Shown here: positions 37,472 through 49,721 of the stretch, piece by piece
Layout of the letters: each line of letters opens with the position of its first letter
How positions within the stretch are numbered: position 1 is the stretch's first letter
Assembly: GCA_000231825.2 (NCBI GenBank)
Contig: JH720327.1
Span: forward strand, 558,524 to 622,523
Source: Tetrahymena elliotti 4EA
Lineage: Eukaryota > Ciliophora > Oligohymenophorea > Hymenostomatida > Tetrahymenidae
Direction of reading: 5' to 3'
DNA: 64,000 bases
Translations under genes and position numbers: made by a program
The notes under the pieces: model-generated
Told to the model about the DNA's origin: nothing
The model's input: the letters and a program-made list of their open reading frames with translations, nothing else
The model's database searches: none

Positions 37472-40400
37472 ATGTCATATTTTGGTGAAATAAATAAAAA
37501 TATGTTGGATTCAATCAATGAAAATGACACTGAAAAAGTTGAAAATAGAAACTATTCAATTTCAATTGAGAGTTAACTTGGTCCTTAAGTGTAATTTCAA
37601 AAGGCTAAAAAATCTTCAATGGATTTATTAAACTTCACTTCATCTGGGCAGTCATTCATTAATAATTCAACTCTTACTCCTAAAGCAAAGTAAATGGATA
37701 AAAAAAATCATTAGCATAGTAACTCTATATCTTTCTAAACGAATTTTGAGAAACCATATCAAGCATAGCTAGAATAATATATTTACTAATTACCATTAAT
37801 TAGAAAGAATTACATGAAAACAGATTAGAATTTGTCTTTCTTTTTATTAGAACTAGAGAAATTACTATAAAATCTTTAAATTGATCAACAAAATCTAGAG
37901 AAATAGTATCTTAAAATGCACAGTTAGCTAGGTAATAAAATATTTAAACTTCTCTTTAAGTAGAACTATTGTTTGATTTTATATAGAATTCAAACAAGCA
38001 GTTTATATATATTGTTTCGATAACTTAAATTTATTATTACTTAATAAATATAATTAGAAATAGCTACTTAAGCTCTACGCTAAAGAGAAGATGTTATTCA
38101 AATTATGAAAGAAGAGAATTTAAAAATGAAAAAATAAGTTTAAGCTAGTATGTTGGAATTAGAATCTACTAAATTGAAGCATGAGCGTTTTACTAAATAA
38201 AATAACGAACACTTTTATAAAATTTCATAATAAATAAAAGAGTCAGTGAATCTAAAGCAAACTAAATAGTAAATATAAATTGAGCATCTAAAGAATGTTA
38301 TAAATAGAAACAAGGACTATTAATATAAATTTATGAATAATTCATCCAATATTTCATAATTCAATAATGAAAGCAGTAATTAAATTAGAAAATATTAATC
38401 GACTAAAGAAGAAATGAAAGAATAAGATGGAAAAAAAAGTGAGAAAATGCCTTCATTAAACTAAAATAATGAGACCTTACACAAGAACGAATAGTATGAA
38501 TCCTCGCAAAAAAATATATTTTAATCTAATTTTGACATACCAGAAGAATCTAAATTGTAGGAAATCAAGAAATTCTTTATTTCTTCTGATTTATCTAACC
38601 TTAGCTGCAATAGAAAAGATGATTCAATTAATTTTAATAAAAAAGTTTAAATGTAGAAGGCTAAACTTCATTCTTTGTTTGCATTTTAATCCCCAACATA
38701 AAGAGGTAAAAAAAATAACTAAATTTTATTAACAGAATAAAGCATGTCTTCGTCAGTTAAATAGAAAAGCTCATAAAATTTGATTTCTCCTAAAACAATT
38801 TTCCCAAATTATCAAATGAAGACAGCTCAAAAAGAATTCAATTAGAACTTAACCATAAACTACCACCATACAAAAGCAAGTTCTTTAGTCTCTCAATTCT
38901 TTGAATTTAAAGAAGAAAAAGTAGAATAAAATAAAACTTAAAGTCAAAATTCAAAATAAAGATAAGTGTCTTCCTCTTCTTAGCAATAAGAATAACAACA
39001 ATTATAGTAATAACAATAGAATACTAATACAATCAAAAATGAATTTTTAAGTCATAATTCCGATTTCCATTTCTACACTCTTCTCCTTGATATGAACAAA
39101 AGTATTTTATTTAGATTTTTTAATTAAATTTTATAAAATTTTAATAATTTTAAGGTGAAAAAAGTATTTAAAAAATACATAATGATAACATCACTTTGAG
39201 ATTCCTTCAAAAAATAGCTGTGAGTGAGACAGATTTTAGAAATTTTATGATGAATTTAACTCCTCAAACGTATTCTAACTTTTTCTAGTCTCTCTAGCAT
39301 GTGTTAAAAATAGAAATGGCTTCATTAGATATGATTTTGAAACTAAAGAGAATCATTCTTTCAGTTTAAAAAATGCATTCATCAATATTAATTTCAGATG
39401 CATTTAACACAATTATCTATGAGACTTGCTAAGTTGTAAACTGTGACAGAGCTTCTGTCTTTTTAATAGATCCTAAAAGAAATGAATTATGGACAAAAGT
39501 AGCTAGGCATTCCAAACCTATTCGTGTATCAATAGGTATGATAATTAAATTTCTTTTGTTTGTGTATTAAATTTTACTTACTTTTATACATATTTTATCA
39601 GGATAAGGTCTTGTTGGTTAAGTTGCACAAACAGGAGAAATATTAAATGTTTTAGATGCCCATTAAGATTATAGATTTAACAGTGAAGCTGACAAAAAAA
39701 ATAATTACAGAACAAAATCAGTTTTATGTTGTCCTATTAAAGATCAAAATTAAAGTCATATTATAGGTAATTTTGTTACTAATTACGAAATGTATTTATT
39801 TAACAATATTTTAAATACTCAGGAGTATTGCAGGCAATAAACAAGAAAGATGGGGATTTTTTCACAAAAGAAGATGAGTCGCTTTTAATAATTATATCTT
39901 AACTAGCTACAGCTGTTTTAAGAAATTCTTTATATCATGATGAAAGAGAAGCTTATCATAATAATTTAAAATCTTTAGTTAATTCGGGTATTGAATTATC
40001 CAAACAAAAGAGCATAAAATAATTGATTGTTCTATCTACTTCTATTTTAGTTAACAAATTTGATGTGTAATAAGCTAGAATATGGATATATGATTAAAAA
40101 CAAAATTAATTGGTAAGATATTATATTGAAGATGAAGAATCATTGTTAAATCTTTTACAAGAGTCAGCTATTAATGAAGATCTTATTAAGGAAGAAAGAT
40201 GTCAAATAGACCAAGGTAAATTGATCCAATTATTTCAAATAGAAATTTCATTTTATTTAAAAATTAATAAGGTATAATAGGTCATATTTTTCAAACTTGT
40301 AAAACAGAAAATTTTTTAAATGCTTATTAACATCCTCTTTTCAATAATCATATTGATCTAAATACATCTCTCCCTGTCATAACTACAGTAATTAAAGCTC

Positions 40401-40600
40401 ATTTAGATCCAATAGATTTAAGTGTTCAGAAAAAGATTGGAGTATTATAGTGTCTTAATCCAAAGGGCCTAGAAACATTGGTATTTAGTCAAAATTCATA
40501 AGGAGGAAAAGATATTCCTAATGCTTTTTATGACATCCTAGATTATTTTTGCTAATAAATAGGAGATAACTTAAAAAATTTTATACAGTTGGAAGATTGA
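37472..40600 (+). CDS. Coiled-coil protein with tandem GAF domains (NKFDE-type)
   Basis: Starts at ATG 37472-37474 (MSYFGEINKNMLDSINENDT) and ends at TGA 40598-40600. The first exon (about 546 codons) is Q/S/K-rich with coiled-coil stretches. Introns follow at about 39111-39162, 39536-39605, 39765-39820 and 40216-40270. The first GAF domain contains CDRASVFLIDPKRNELWTKV, QGLVGQVAQTGEILNVLD, DYRFNSEADKKNNYRTKSVL, CCPIKD and INKKDGDFFTKEDE. The last fits the NKxnFx3DE signature of cyclic-nucleotide-binding GAF domains in phosphodiesterases and adenylyl cyclases. A second, diverged GAF (FDVQQARIWIYDQKQNQLVR, GIIGHIFQTCKTENFLNA) lies downstream. No phosphodiesterase or cyclase domain follows: the protein ends just after the second GAF. 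It is probably a regulatory or sensor protein. Cyclic nucleotide binding is an inference. Confidence 0.88.
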
Positions 40601-41013
40601 AATCTTTAAATATTATTTATAAAATTTGTATGATTTTAGGATAAATAAAATTATTTATAAATTTCAACGGATAGAAAGCAATCATATTTGTTAATTACAA
40701 AATAAGAAAAGAAAGCAAAAGATTAAAAATACTCAAAAGATTAAAAAATCTAATCAAAAACAAAAATAAATGAAATATTGTTAAAAATTTATTGGTTATT
40801 ATTGAACTAACTAGCTCTAATAGATGTGAATGTGTATATGTGTGTTATTTGTGATATTTAATTGATTTGTTTAAGAAAAATATAATTCTTTTCTGATACT
40901 TAAAATTAATTAAATTTTTGTTATAATCACAATCTATTCACTACAGAAATATTATTAAGATATTTTGCAAATCAAAGTAGAAAACAATATTGTTACTTCT
41001 CATTAATACAAGC
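40601..41013. other. Short AT-rich intergenic region
   Basis: About 410 bp between two plus-strand genes. No feature beyond AT-rich DNA. It presumably holds the 3' end of the GAF gene and the promoter of the next. Confidence 0.5.
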
Positions 41014-44000
41014 ATGTTAGCTAGTTAAAATACATTAGAAGGCTATTAATTGCTTTCTCCAGTTTCTAAAGTAAGAAAGATAAGAGCATAATTTGACATA
41101 CTGATGCATGACACTTTAATTCAAATTAAAAAAGTATAAATATTATTATTAATAATTACATTTGAAGATTTAGTAAAATAATCATTCAAAACTTTCAATT
41201 TTATAACAGAAAAAGTACAAAAAAGCATATTACTCTTTGGAAAGGTTCCTTACAGTAAGCTCAATAGATTTATTAGAAGCTAAGGATAGGCTAAAGTTAA
41301 ATTTTAGGATATTCTATGTTTTGGATAAAGTGATATAAAATAAACTAACTTAGAAGGAGGTGTAAAAACAATAAAGCATAAAATAAATAGATTCAATCAA
41401 TTAGAGAATGATAGAAGGATTTATGTTTTATAATGATATTTATTAATCACTTTTGAGGGAAGAATAGCTTCGTAATAATTTAGAAAGTAGTAAATAGTTA
41501 ATCGTGTTAATTAATCATGAAGATGTAATATCAAAGATGTTTTGCATGATAATTTAACTCTACATAAATAATTATTTCTTAGAAAACCTAAAAAATTAAG
41601 TATTTTTGGCATTCAAATATCTCCTTTAGGCAAAAGAAACCATCCAACTCGTCTATACATTGAATGTAATTTAAAGAAAATTTTTATATTATTTCATAAA
41701 ATTATTAAATACTTAATAAATAAATAAGTAACTTACTAATTACTTTATGATTAATCATTTAATTAATATAGAATTCCCATATACTAGAAAAGGATATTCA
41801 TATTACTATTTTGCTGGGTAATTTTTACCAAGAGCATGGATTATATAAAAAGGCATTAGATATTTTCCAAGATGGAATTAAAAGTGTAATCATGTTCTTG
41901 AGATACAAATATATAGACCCTAGTCCAAATCTTGAAAATGAGGAAGATGAAGAAGATGAGAAATCTATCTAAAAGCAAAGAAAATTTTAAAGATCAATCA
42001 AACTTATTATTTCCTTTTTATATTCTTTAGCATATTTGTATGAAAGAATGTGGAAATTAGAATATGCATATGAAACTTTATAGCTAGCTAGATTTTTGGG
42101 AAAGCATGTACTTTTTGATAACACAGATGAGTTTAAAAGATACTTAATTCACATAGAACATGAGCTAGAAACCAAAGTAATATAATTTACTTTTATTCTT
42201 CAATCATAAACGGTTTTTTTATATTAGCTAATCCTCATTAATTGAGGCATAATTTTCTACAATTTATCCTTAACTAATAAAATAATTTACTTTAATTCCT
42301 ATAATAATTCTTATTTATATGGAGCTAAGTTAGTGATTAGTCATGTTAAAAATTTCAGTATTTAATGAATCTAGAAATTTAATTACTAATTAATATCAGT
42401 TTTAATGAAAAATGATATTCATATTTTAAATATTTTAAGAAAATAAATTAGATCTAAAATTGATTATTTTAGTAAAAGCTTAAACATAAAATACAAATTT
42501 TTGCTAAATTTTAGGAGTAAAAATATTCAGAAAAAGTTTTGAAAAAATTTAAAAGAATTTTTTTAAAAATCAAACAAAAAATGAATTAAATAAATATGAA
42601 TAAGATAGAAATGATATCTATTTTAAAACAAGCAAAATTTAAATTTATGAAAAAATAAAAATATCTAAAATAAAAAAGATTGAATAAAAACATAAAATTT
42701 ATTGAAAAAATTATGATATAAATTTAAAATAATTATTTAAAAAATTAAGTATTCTAAGATAGTTTAAGAAACTCTTGAAATAGAATCTATTGTAAGTGAA
42801 GAGTTGCTAAGGAACAAAAAATGGTATCAGATTGCTGAAATAATGAAAGAGAAGAAAGAAGAAATAAGACAGAGTAAAAACATGTATGATGATGAATTAT
42901 ACTTCAAGAATAATGTTAAGAAACTTAATTAGTTAAAGGTGATACATGTTAAAAAATCAGATGATAACTCTTTCAGAACATTTTATTCTTCGATATCAAA
43001 AAAAAAGTAAAGCCTAGAGAATAGTAATATAAGTAGAAATATTAACAGTAGCTTCTCAAAATGTCAAAGTCTTGATAAAAGAGAGAGGGCAAAAACTATG
43101 GTACCTACTTAAGTTAATAACTATGAATTGGATAAGAGCAGACTACTTTCCTATCAAAATAAATTTTAAACAGATAATTTAGATGAATAATAACAAAATA
43201 AAATGAAAGATATCACCCAACATTTATTTGCTGATGGATATCAAAGCGAATTAAGATTGAAAAATAAAAAAAGATCTTTTTCTCAACAAAATGCTTTCAA
43301 TTCGAGCAGCATCAACAATAAAAATAACTTAATTGATAAGGCTAGTAAAAACTAAAATAATGAGGATTCTTAATAAAATATTTTGAAAAGGTTGAATGAA
43401 TAAAATAAGTAAAGAAGCGATTTTATTGGACAAAAGAATTAGAATATTTTAAATAATTTAAATCAAAATGAATAAAATCAGGAAGAGTAGTAAAACTAGA
43501 AAGTTAATAATGATTCATCAATCTAAGAAAATTATAAAATTATAGATATCCGTAAAATTGAAGTGAGGGGAAAGAATAATAATGAAAAATTAGAGAAGAC
43601 CCCCTCCAACTAAAAATTATAAAGAAGCAGAAGGAGCTTAACTCAAAACAGCAATAATCTGCAGAAGATTGTTTAAGAATAAAGCGTATCAAATAATTTT
43701 ATTGATGGGAATTCAACTAGAATTACAAACTACATGGACAGTAATGAAAAATCCAATTAGATTTCAAGTTAGACAGGCATTAAAGATTTTACCAACAGTC
43801 TTTCAACTGCAACCAAAGCATAGACTAGATTTTAGGAAAGAAATAAATCTGCATCTTTAGGTCGCTTTGGCACACCCTAATCTAGAGTAAAAAATAACTC
43901 TAAAAGCACGTATCATATAAATTATGGAAGAATGAGCATAAGAATATAAGATGTTAACAATCATGAGAACTTTGGTGCACTATCTAATTTGCTTCTAAAT

Positions 44001-47000
44001 GATAAGTTGGAGAGATTAGAAGAGGATTCAAACACTCAAGAAACTAATTCAAATAAAATGTTTGAATCACCATCTTCATCTTCTTCAACATTATCCCCTT
44101 CAAGTAAAAATGGGGCAGTTTCTCAGGGATTGGCTGAAAGCAAGAGCTTCAAATAAAAGACATTCAAAACAAATTCTTCAACTGAAGGCCCCATGGCTTA
44201 AAGTATCTTTTTATATCAATTTTTTAATTAATTTTTCAGTGTTCAAAACAAAATGAAAATATCATATTCAAGCTTACACAGGAATTAAATAATAAGTCAT
44301 TTAATAATTATCAAAAAACCAAAATTGAATAGTTTTATGATCTATTATTTTTAGAAAACAACAAATTTAATATTTGTTTTAATTTTAGCTTTTAAAAGTA
44401 ATTCAACTATAAATAAAAGGTACATATTCCTATGAAGAAAAGCACTACAATGATGCCAATTAAAGATACTCATAAAGTGATAATAAATCTAGTTAGCTTA
44501 CCTCAAATTCACAAGCAACTCAATAAATGATATATGGATAAAACATAGATATGACTAATTTTGACTACTCTAACTTTGGTTAGCAGAAAAAAGATTTTAC
44601 TAATTTAGATTTTTACCTTTCTCAGAACATATACAAAGCCTTACAAAAATCATTTGTCTCCAAATCTTATTCAAAGTAACTAAAAAAATAAATTTATGTC
44701 AACAACGTTGATACTATTTTTATATTTCAATTTCTATTTTGATAATAATAAATCTGATCATCAATGTTAAAAATGAATAAATTAAAACTTTAAAATTAAT
44801 TCAGGTCAAAAAAAAAATTTCTATTGTTTACTAATCAGTAGAAAAATAGAATTAAGACTTTATTTATGGGTTTTATTTTTTATTGATGATTACTGGTGGG
44901 TTATAAAATGAAAATATATCAAACTTTTTAAATACTTTTTTAACTTAATAAAAATAATTAACTAGAATTAAGAAAGACGTCACTGATTGGAAGAGAAAGG
45001 ATGATTTATAGAGAAAGAATTTGCTATTTGGTAAAAAAATGCTTAAATTTAAAATGAAAGAAGACCTCATCCGCCCTACCCTAAGAAAATTAGATAGCTC
45101 AGTTATGAAGAATATCTCATCTTTTAGATAAACTGTTTATTTAGATGCTCAAGTAAAGATATTTTTTAGTTTTTCATACTATATTACATTTCAACAAAAT
45201 TGGCTTTTGGATAAAAAAAGATTACTTTTAACAATGATAAAATTAAACTTTTCTAATGAAAAATAAGTAAATTTAACTTAAAAAAATAAAAATATTTTAT
45301 ATTTATAGTAAGATGGAATTATTTTAGATGTAAAAGAAAAAGTGGATCTGAGAAAGTAAGGTATTTAGGATATTAAAAACTAGTTGAAGTAGAAATTGAA
45401 TGAAACTAAAGACAGTTAAAGCTAAATAAGTGATTATGATGATGAATAAAATAATTCTTTGTTTTATGATCCACACAATAAAAAGGAAACCTTAAGAGAT
45501 ATAATCCTGAAACACAGAAATGTATTCCCATTTATTCGAGTCAGAAAACTTCTAAAAGACAGGAAAAAAATGATGCTAAAAAAGTAGCAACAAGAAATAT
45601 TAAAAAATAGATACAGACAAAGTATAACTGGAAATAACAACAACACATTACTTTAATTTGTAAGCTAGAGAAAATCAGAGAATGTATAAGATATCGAGAG
45701 TCCTTAGTAGAATAAAGTCAGATTCGCTTAACAATATTCTAACATCACTGAAGATACAATCAAAGGAGATAACGATAGTAAGTAAGAGAGCTAGGTAAAA
45801 GAATTTATTTTATTTTGTTTTGAATTTTTAGATAAACTTGAAAATTTCATTTTACTTTTACTTTGTAAAAATAAAAAGACTGATCTAAATAATAATAAGG
45901 ATTCTGAAAAATACTATCTCAGAAATAAGGAGTTACTGCATAATATGATTGAAAATTATGAAACTGAGAAGGAGAGAGAAATAAGAGGAGAGAATCAGTA
46001 AAGATATAGGTTTTTCAGTTCTGATACTGCTATGCTATAAAATAGAAGATCTACTAGTAATGTAGCAGGAGGAGGTCCTCCATAGCAAAAACAACTGTAA
46101 GATTTTTTTAGTTTCCCACTTTTAACTTATCAATAAAAATAAATCTTTTTTATTTTTTTGATTTGATTTTTCGAGAAATCGATTATGACAAAGGGTATCT
46201 AATTACACGTCAAATTACATAAACAACAATTTAAATGTGATGCATATGACAAGTAATAATCTAATTCCAATAAGAAAGATTACTTCGTAAAAATATGTAT
46301 ACCTCAACAAATACTGAATTAAAAGACTTTGAAAATCATTTAAGTTTTAAATTTTAACAATTTTTAATTTCCTGTAACCAAAATTAAGAGTTTTTCCAAC
46401 AGTGTTACATTCTTTTGCTCTTTTTAGAGGGAAGCACAAAATTTTGGAGATTTTCGTAATTCTACATCAATAACTTTCTAAATCCAATAAATTTTGATAT
46501 AAAATCTGTAATTTAAACAGTGTAAAAAGATTCAAATGTTTAAGGAAACCTGAAAGAATAATAATAATTTATATCTATTCGAAATAAGTCATAGAATTTG
46601 TTAAAAGGGGTAGATTTTAAGTTAAAATTCAAAACCTAAGAGCATTCATAGCTGTTTTCAAAATAAAATGCATAAATTTAATTTTAAAGCTAAAATCAAT
46701 AAAAAATGCTTATAAAATAAATAATGAGAAAGGTCTTGAATGTGAAATACTAGAATAGATTTAGAAATGATGATTATAATCCAAATAATAAATTTTATTT
46801 TAGAGATCTAAGATTTTTGGAAAAATCTAGATTATTAATAAAAGTAAAGATGATTAAATACGTAAAATCACATAAAATATAAATTATGAGATTTTATCAG
46901 AAAGAGCAACTTTAATTTATTTTATTATTACAATTTTTAAAATGAATAACTTCTTTTTTTGCCAAAAAATATTTGTGATTATATTCGTTCCGAACATAAA

Positions 47001-47593
47001 ATGAATGAAAAAATGGTGGATTTATTTTTTCATTTCTACTATTTAAATTAAAAGAGTGATCATTTATTTGACATCTTTTTATATCTCAAAATAAATCAAT
47101 CATTATTTTTGAATTTTTAAAATAATAACCAAACAGATTTATTTAGATATCAAAAAGAAAAGAATAGAAAAATCTAATTTGATTTATAATAAAATATTAC
47201 CATTTTTTATTATCTCCTCTTTAACATTGCTTTCAAGCAAAAAAAAGAAGAAAATATATCTTTTATCGAATTTTTTAATTTACACAGCTAAAGTTACAAT
47301 CAAATGAACAAATCAAATACAAACAAATCAGTAAAGAAAAATAAATTTTCTTTTTGATCAACGAAAAAATTTTTTTTTATTGCTAATATATAAATACTAA
47401 TCTATTTTTCTTAATATAATATAGGGCTTTTTATAGCAACAACAAAGATCTTGCTTTAAGTACAAGCCTTCTTCATGCTATGAAATCTAATACTTTGGGG
47501 TGCTAAACTTTCCTAAGTGTAGTAAGTTTACAAAAAATGGCAAAAACTAGATAAACTATAAAAGACAAGCTTACTAAAGTAGAGGAAGACTGA
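41014..47593 (+). CDS. Large helical-repeat (TPR-like) protein with Q/N-rich middle, many introns
   Basis: Starts at ATG 41014-41016 (MLASQNTLEGYQLLSPVSKV). Introns lie at about 41138-41214, 41670-41770, 42177-42758 (long), 44196-44236, 44697-44812, 45155-45308 and 45795-45880. The N-terminal third looks like TPR-type helix pairs (LLGNFYQEHGLYKKALDIFQ, SLAYLYERMWKLEYAYETLQ). The middle is Ser/Asn/Gln-rich. The C-terminal part is basic and helical (RDIILKHRNVFPFIRVRKLL). Unspliced, the frame closes at TGA 46164-46166. However, a GT at 46097 joins in phase to a 78-bp exon 46430-46507 (EAQNFGDFRNSTSITFQIQQ) and then to an exon 47424-47593 ending KDKLTKVEED at TGA 47591-47593. All three joins keep the frame, so the longer model is preferred. 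The family is unrecognised. It could be split into two genes near 44.75 kb, but the frame across that intron is also consistent. Confidence 0.62.
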
Positions 47594-49721
47594 TTATTAA
47601 ATTACTATTGTTTCAATTTAGAATTTAAAGCAATGAAAGATTAATGAAATATTTGTAAAATAAATATTTTTTTTATTGCGTTGATTGATTTAAAAAGTAT
47701 AAGGAAATTATTTAAGTGAAAAATAAATAAAATTATAATAAAAGAAATAAGGTATCTTTAGGAAATGCATTAAAGATATATCAAAATATTAATTCAAAAT
47801 TATTTAGATTTTTAGATTACTTATTTATAATACACAGTTGAATGATATTATATTTTAGCTTATTTATGTATAGTAAGTAATTAAAATAAAATTAAAGGTT
47901 GCAAGTCCACTTTTTCTTAAACAAATAAGGCTGTTCTAAATATAATAATCTGATTTTAACTTTTTCAGTTTTTATTACAATTGTTCTATTCATATGAATA
48001 GTGGGAAAAATTTTAATTTCTATGATTATTGATATTAAATAAAGATATACTGATTTCTGTTTTAAGACATTTCATACTTAATTCAAAATAAACAAAAGAT
48101 ATTTAAAATAAATGTCGTCACACTTTCAAATAATATTTATTGATATAATTCTTTTTCTTATAATCTATTGGTAAATAATTAAAATAGAAAAAATTAGTGA
48201 ATCTATTTCTAATAATTTCATCTTAAAGGGAGAAAGAGTCCAGATCAAAAAGACAGAAGTAGCAAATTGAAGAAATTTAAGTGAGTATGTTTCAGTTATC
48301 TGATTGATATTTATTATCTAATATAAATATAGAGTCCTGCAAATTATTCTAATAAGATTTTGAATTTTCTTTCAGTGAAAAATTGTAGTTGTAATTTAAT
48401 ATATCATATTTGATATTTTTATTACTCTAAGCATCATAGTCCAAAGTTATAATATTTTATCATTGATTATTATAGCTTTTAATTTGTACAGTTCTGTAAG
48501 ATTATAATTATAATATTTGGTCGATTCGGAAAAATATCACAATTCAAAACTATTTTTTATTAGTGTGTAATTAAGAATCGTTTAGCTCTAATTACTCAAA
48601 TAAATAAAGAGAGTTGAAAAACCATCCAAAATTTACAAGAAATTTTTTAATTATCTCTGTGATACATTTTTAGATGTGTGGTTTAATTTTATGAAATTTA
48701 GCTATTTTATAGAGTGTTTAAATGGTGAAGGATAATTGGAATGTTACCCTAAATTTCATATTGCAGTTGTGATAAATTTTTGATTGATTGATCAATTCAT
48801 GTTATGAGGAATAAATAGAAAGTAATTAAATTAAAAAAAGGGATTGCTCATTATTCATAAAAAATATATTTGATTGGCCAAAATCTAAATATTGACCTGT
48901 TAACTAATTGTAAATTGCGAATATTGCTTGTAAAATAAATAGGTAATACCCTCCCTACTGGGTAATAAAAGGGATTGAATCTGACTGTTTCTTAATTAAA
49001 AAAAATAGAGTGATTGATTTGGGAAAAGGATCAATATTGTTATCTTTTAAATGCATTAATCAAATGCTACTAATAGGAAAGAGAGAATGATGGTGGGGGT
49101 CCTTATATGTAGAAGAGATCTAAGACTCAAAGATTAAGATAAAATTAAATATTTAATTAAAAAAAACAAAAACCCGATTTCTTTATTCATTTTTTAAAAA
49201 AATAGAAGTCAAGCTAAAAAAGAAATCGAAGTGATTTAAAAAAATAAATTTTGATTTAACAAAAGAATTAATAAAAGACACTTATAAATAAATAAATCAA
49301 AAAATCTCAGGGTTAATTCAAAGTACAGAGGTTGATAGAAATCTCATCAGAAATCATCTCTAAATGTAAAAAATCATATTAATTTTCTACTTTTATTTCT
49401 ACAAAAATCTTTCGCTATTTTTATCCCTTCTCTAATCATTCAATTAGCTCTATCATTTCACTTATTTTTATATTTGTTTGCACAATCACTATAGAACACT
49501 CACCTTGCTTAAGATACCTCTACCTCTTTCTAAGATATTTATTAACAAACTCTTTTATTAAATCAAACTAGTAGATTCAATCAAAAAAGCAAGAGGAAGC
49601 ACAAATAGCAAGAGAAAGACTTACCTACCCTTGATCTCTTTTTCATAAAAACAAACACTGAAGCTAATTAGCCCTAAGAAGCAAGTCACATTTATAAAAA
49701 AAAGTATATATTTTAAGATAA
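47594..49721. other. Intergenic DNA with a likely long 5' leader of the zinc-finger gene
   Basis: The left part is featureless and AT-rich. From about 48930 the sequence is less extreme. It contains a small hairpin TACCC..GGGTA at about 48948-48970 and a purine-rich patch GATGGTGGGGGTCC near 49090. At 49370-49700 it is rich in C and T without any open coding segment. The last part probably represents promoter and 5' UTR of the gene starting at 49722. Confidence 0.45.
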
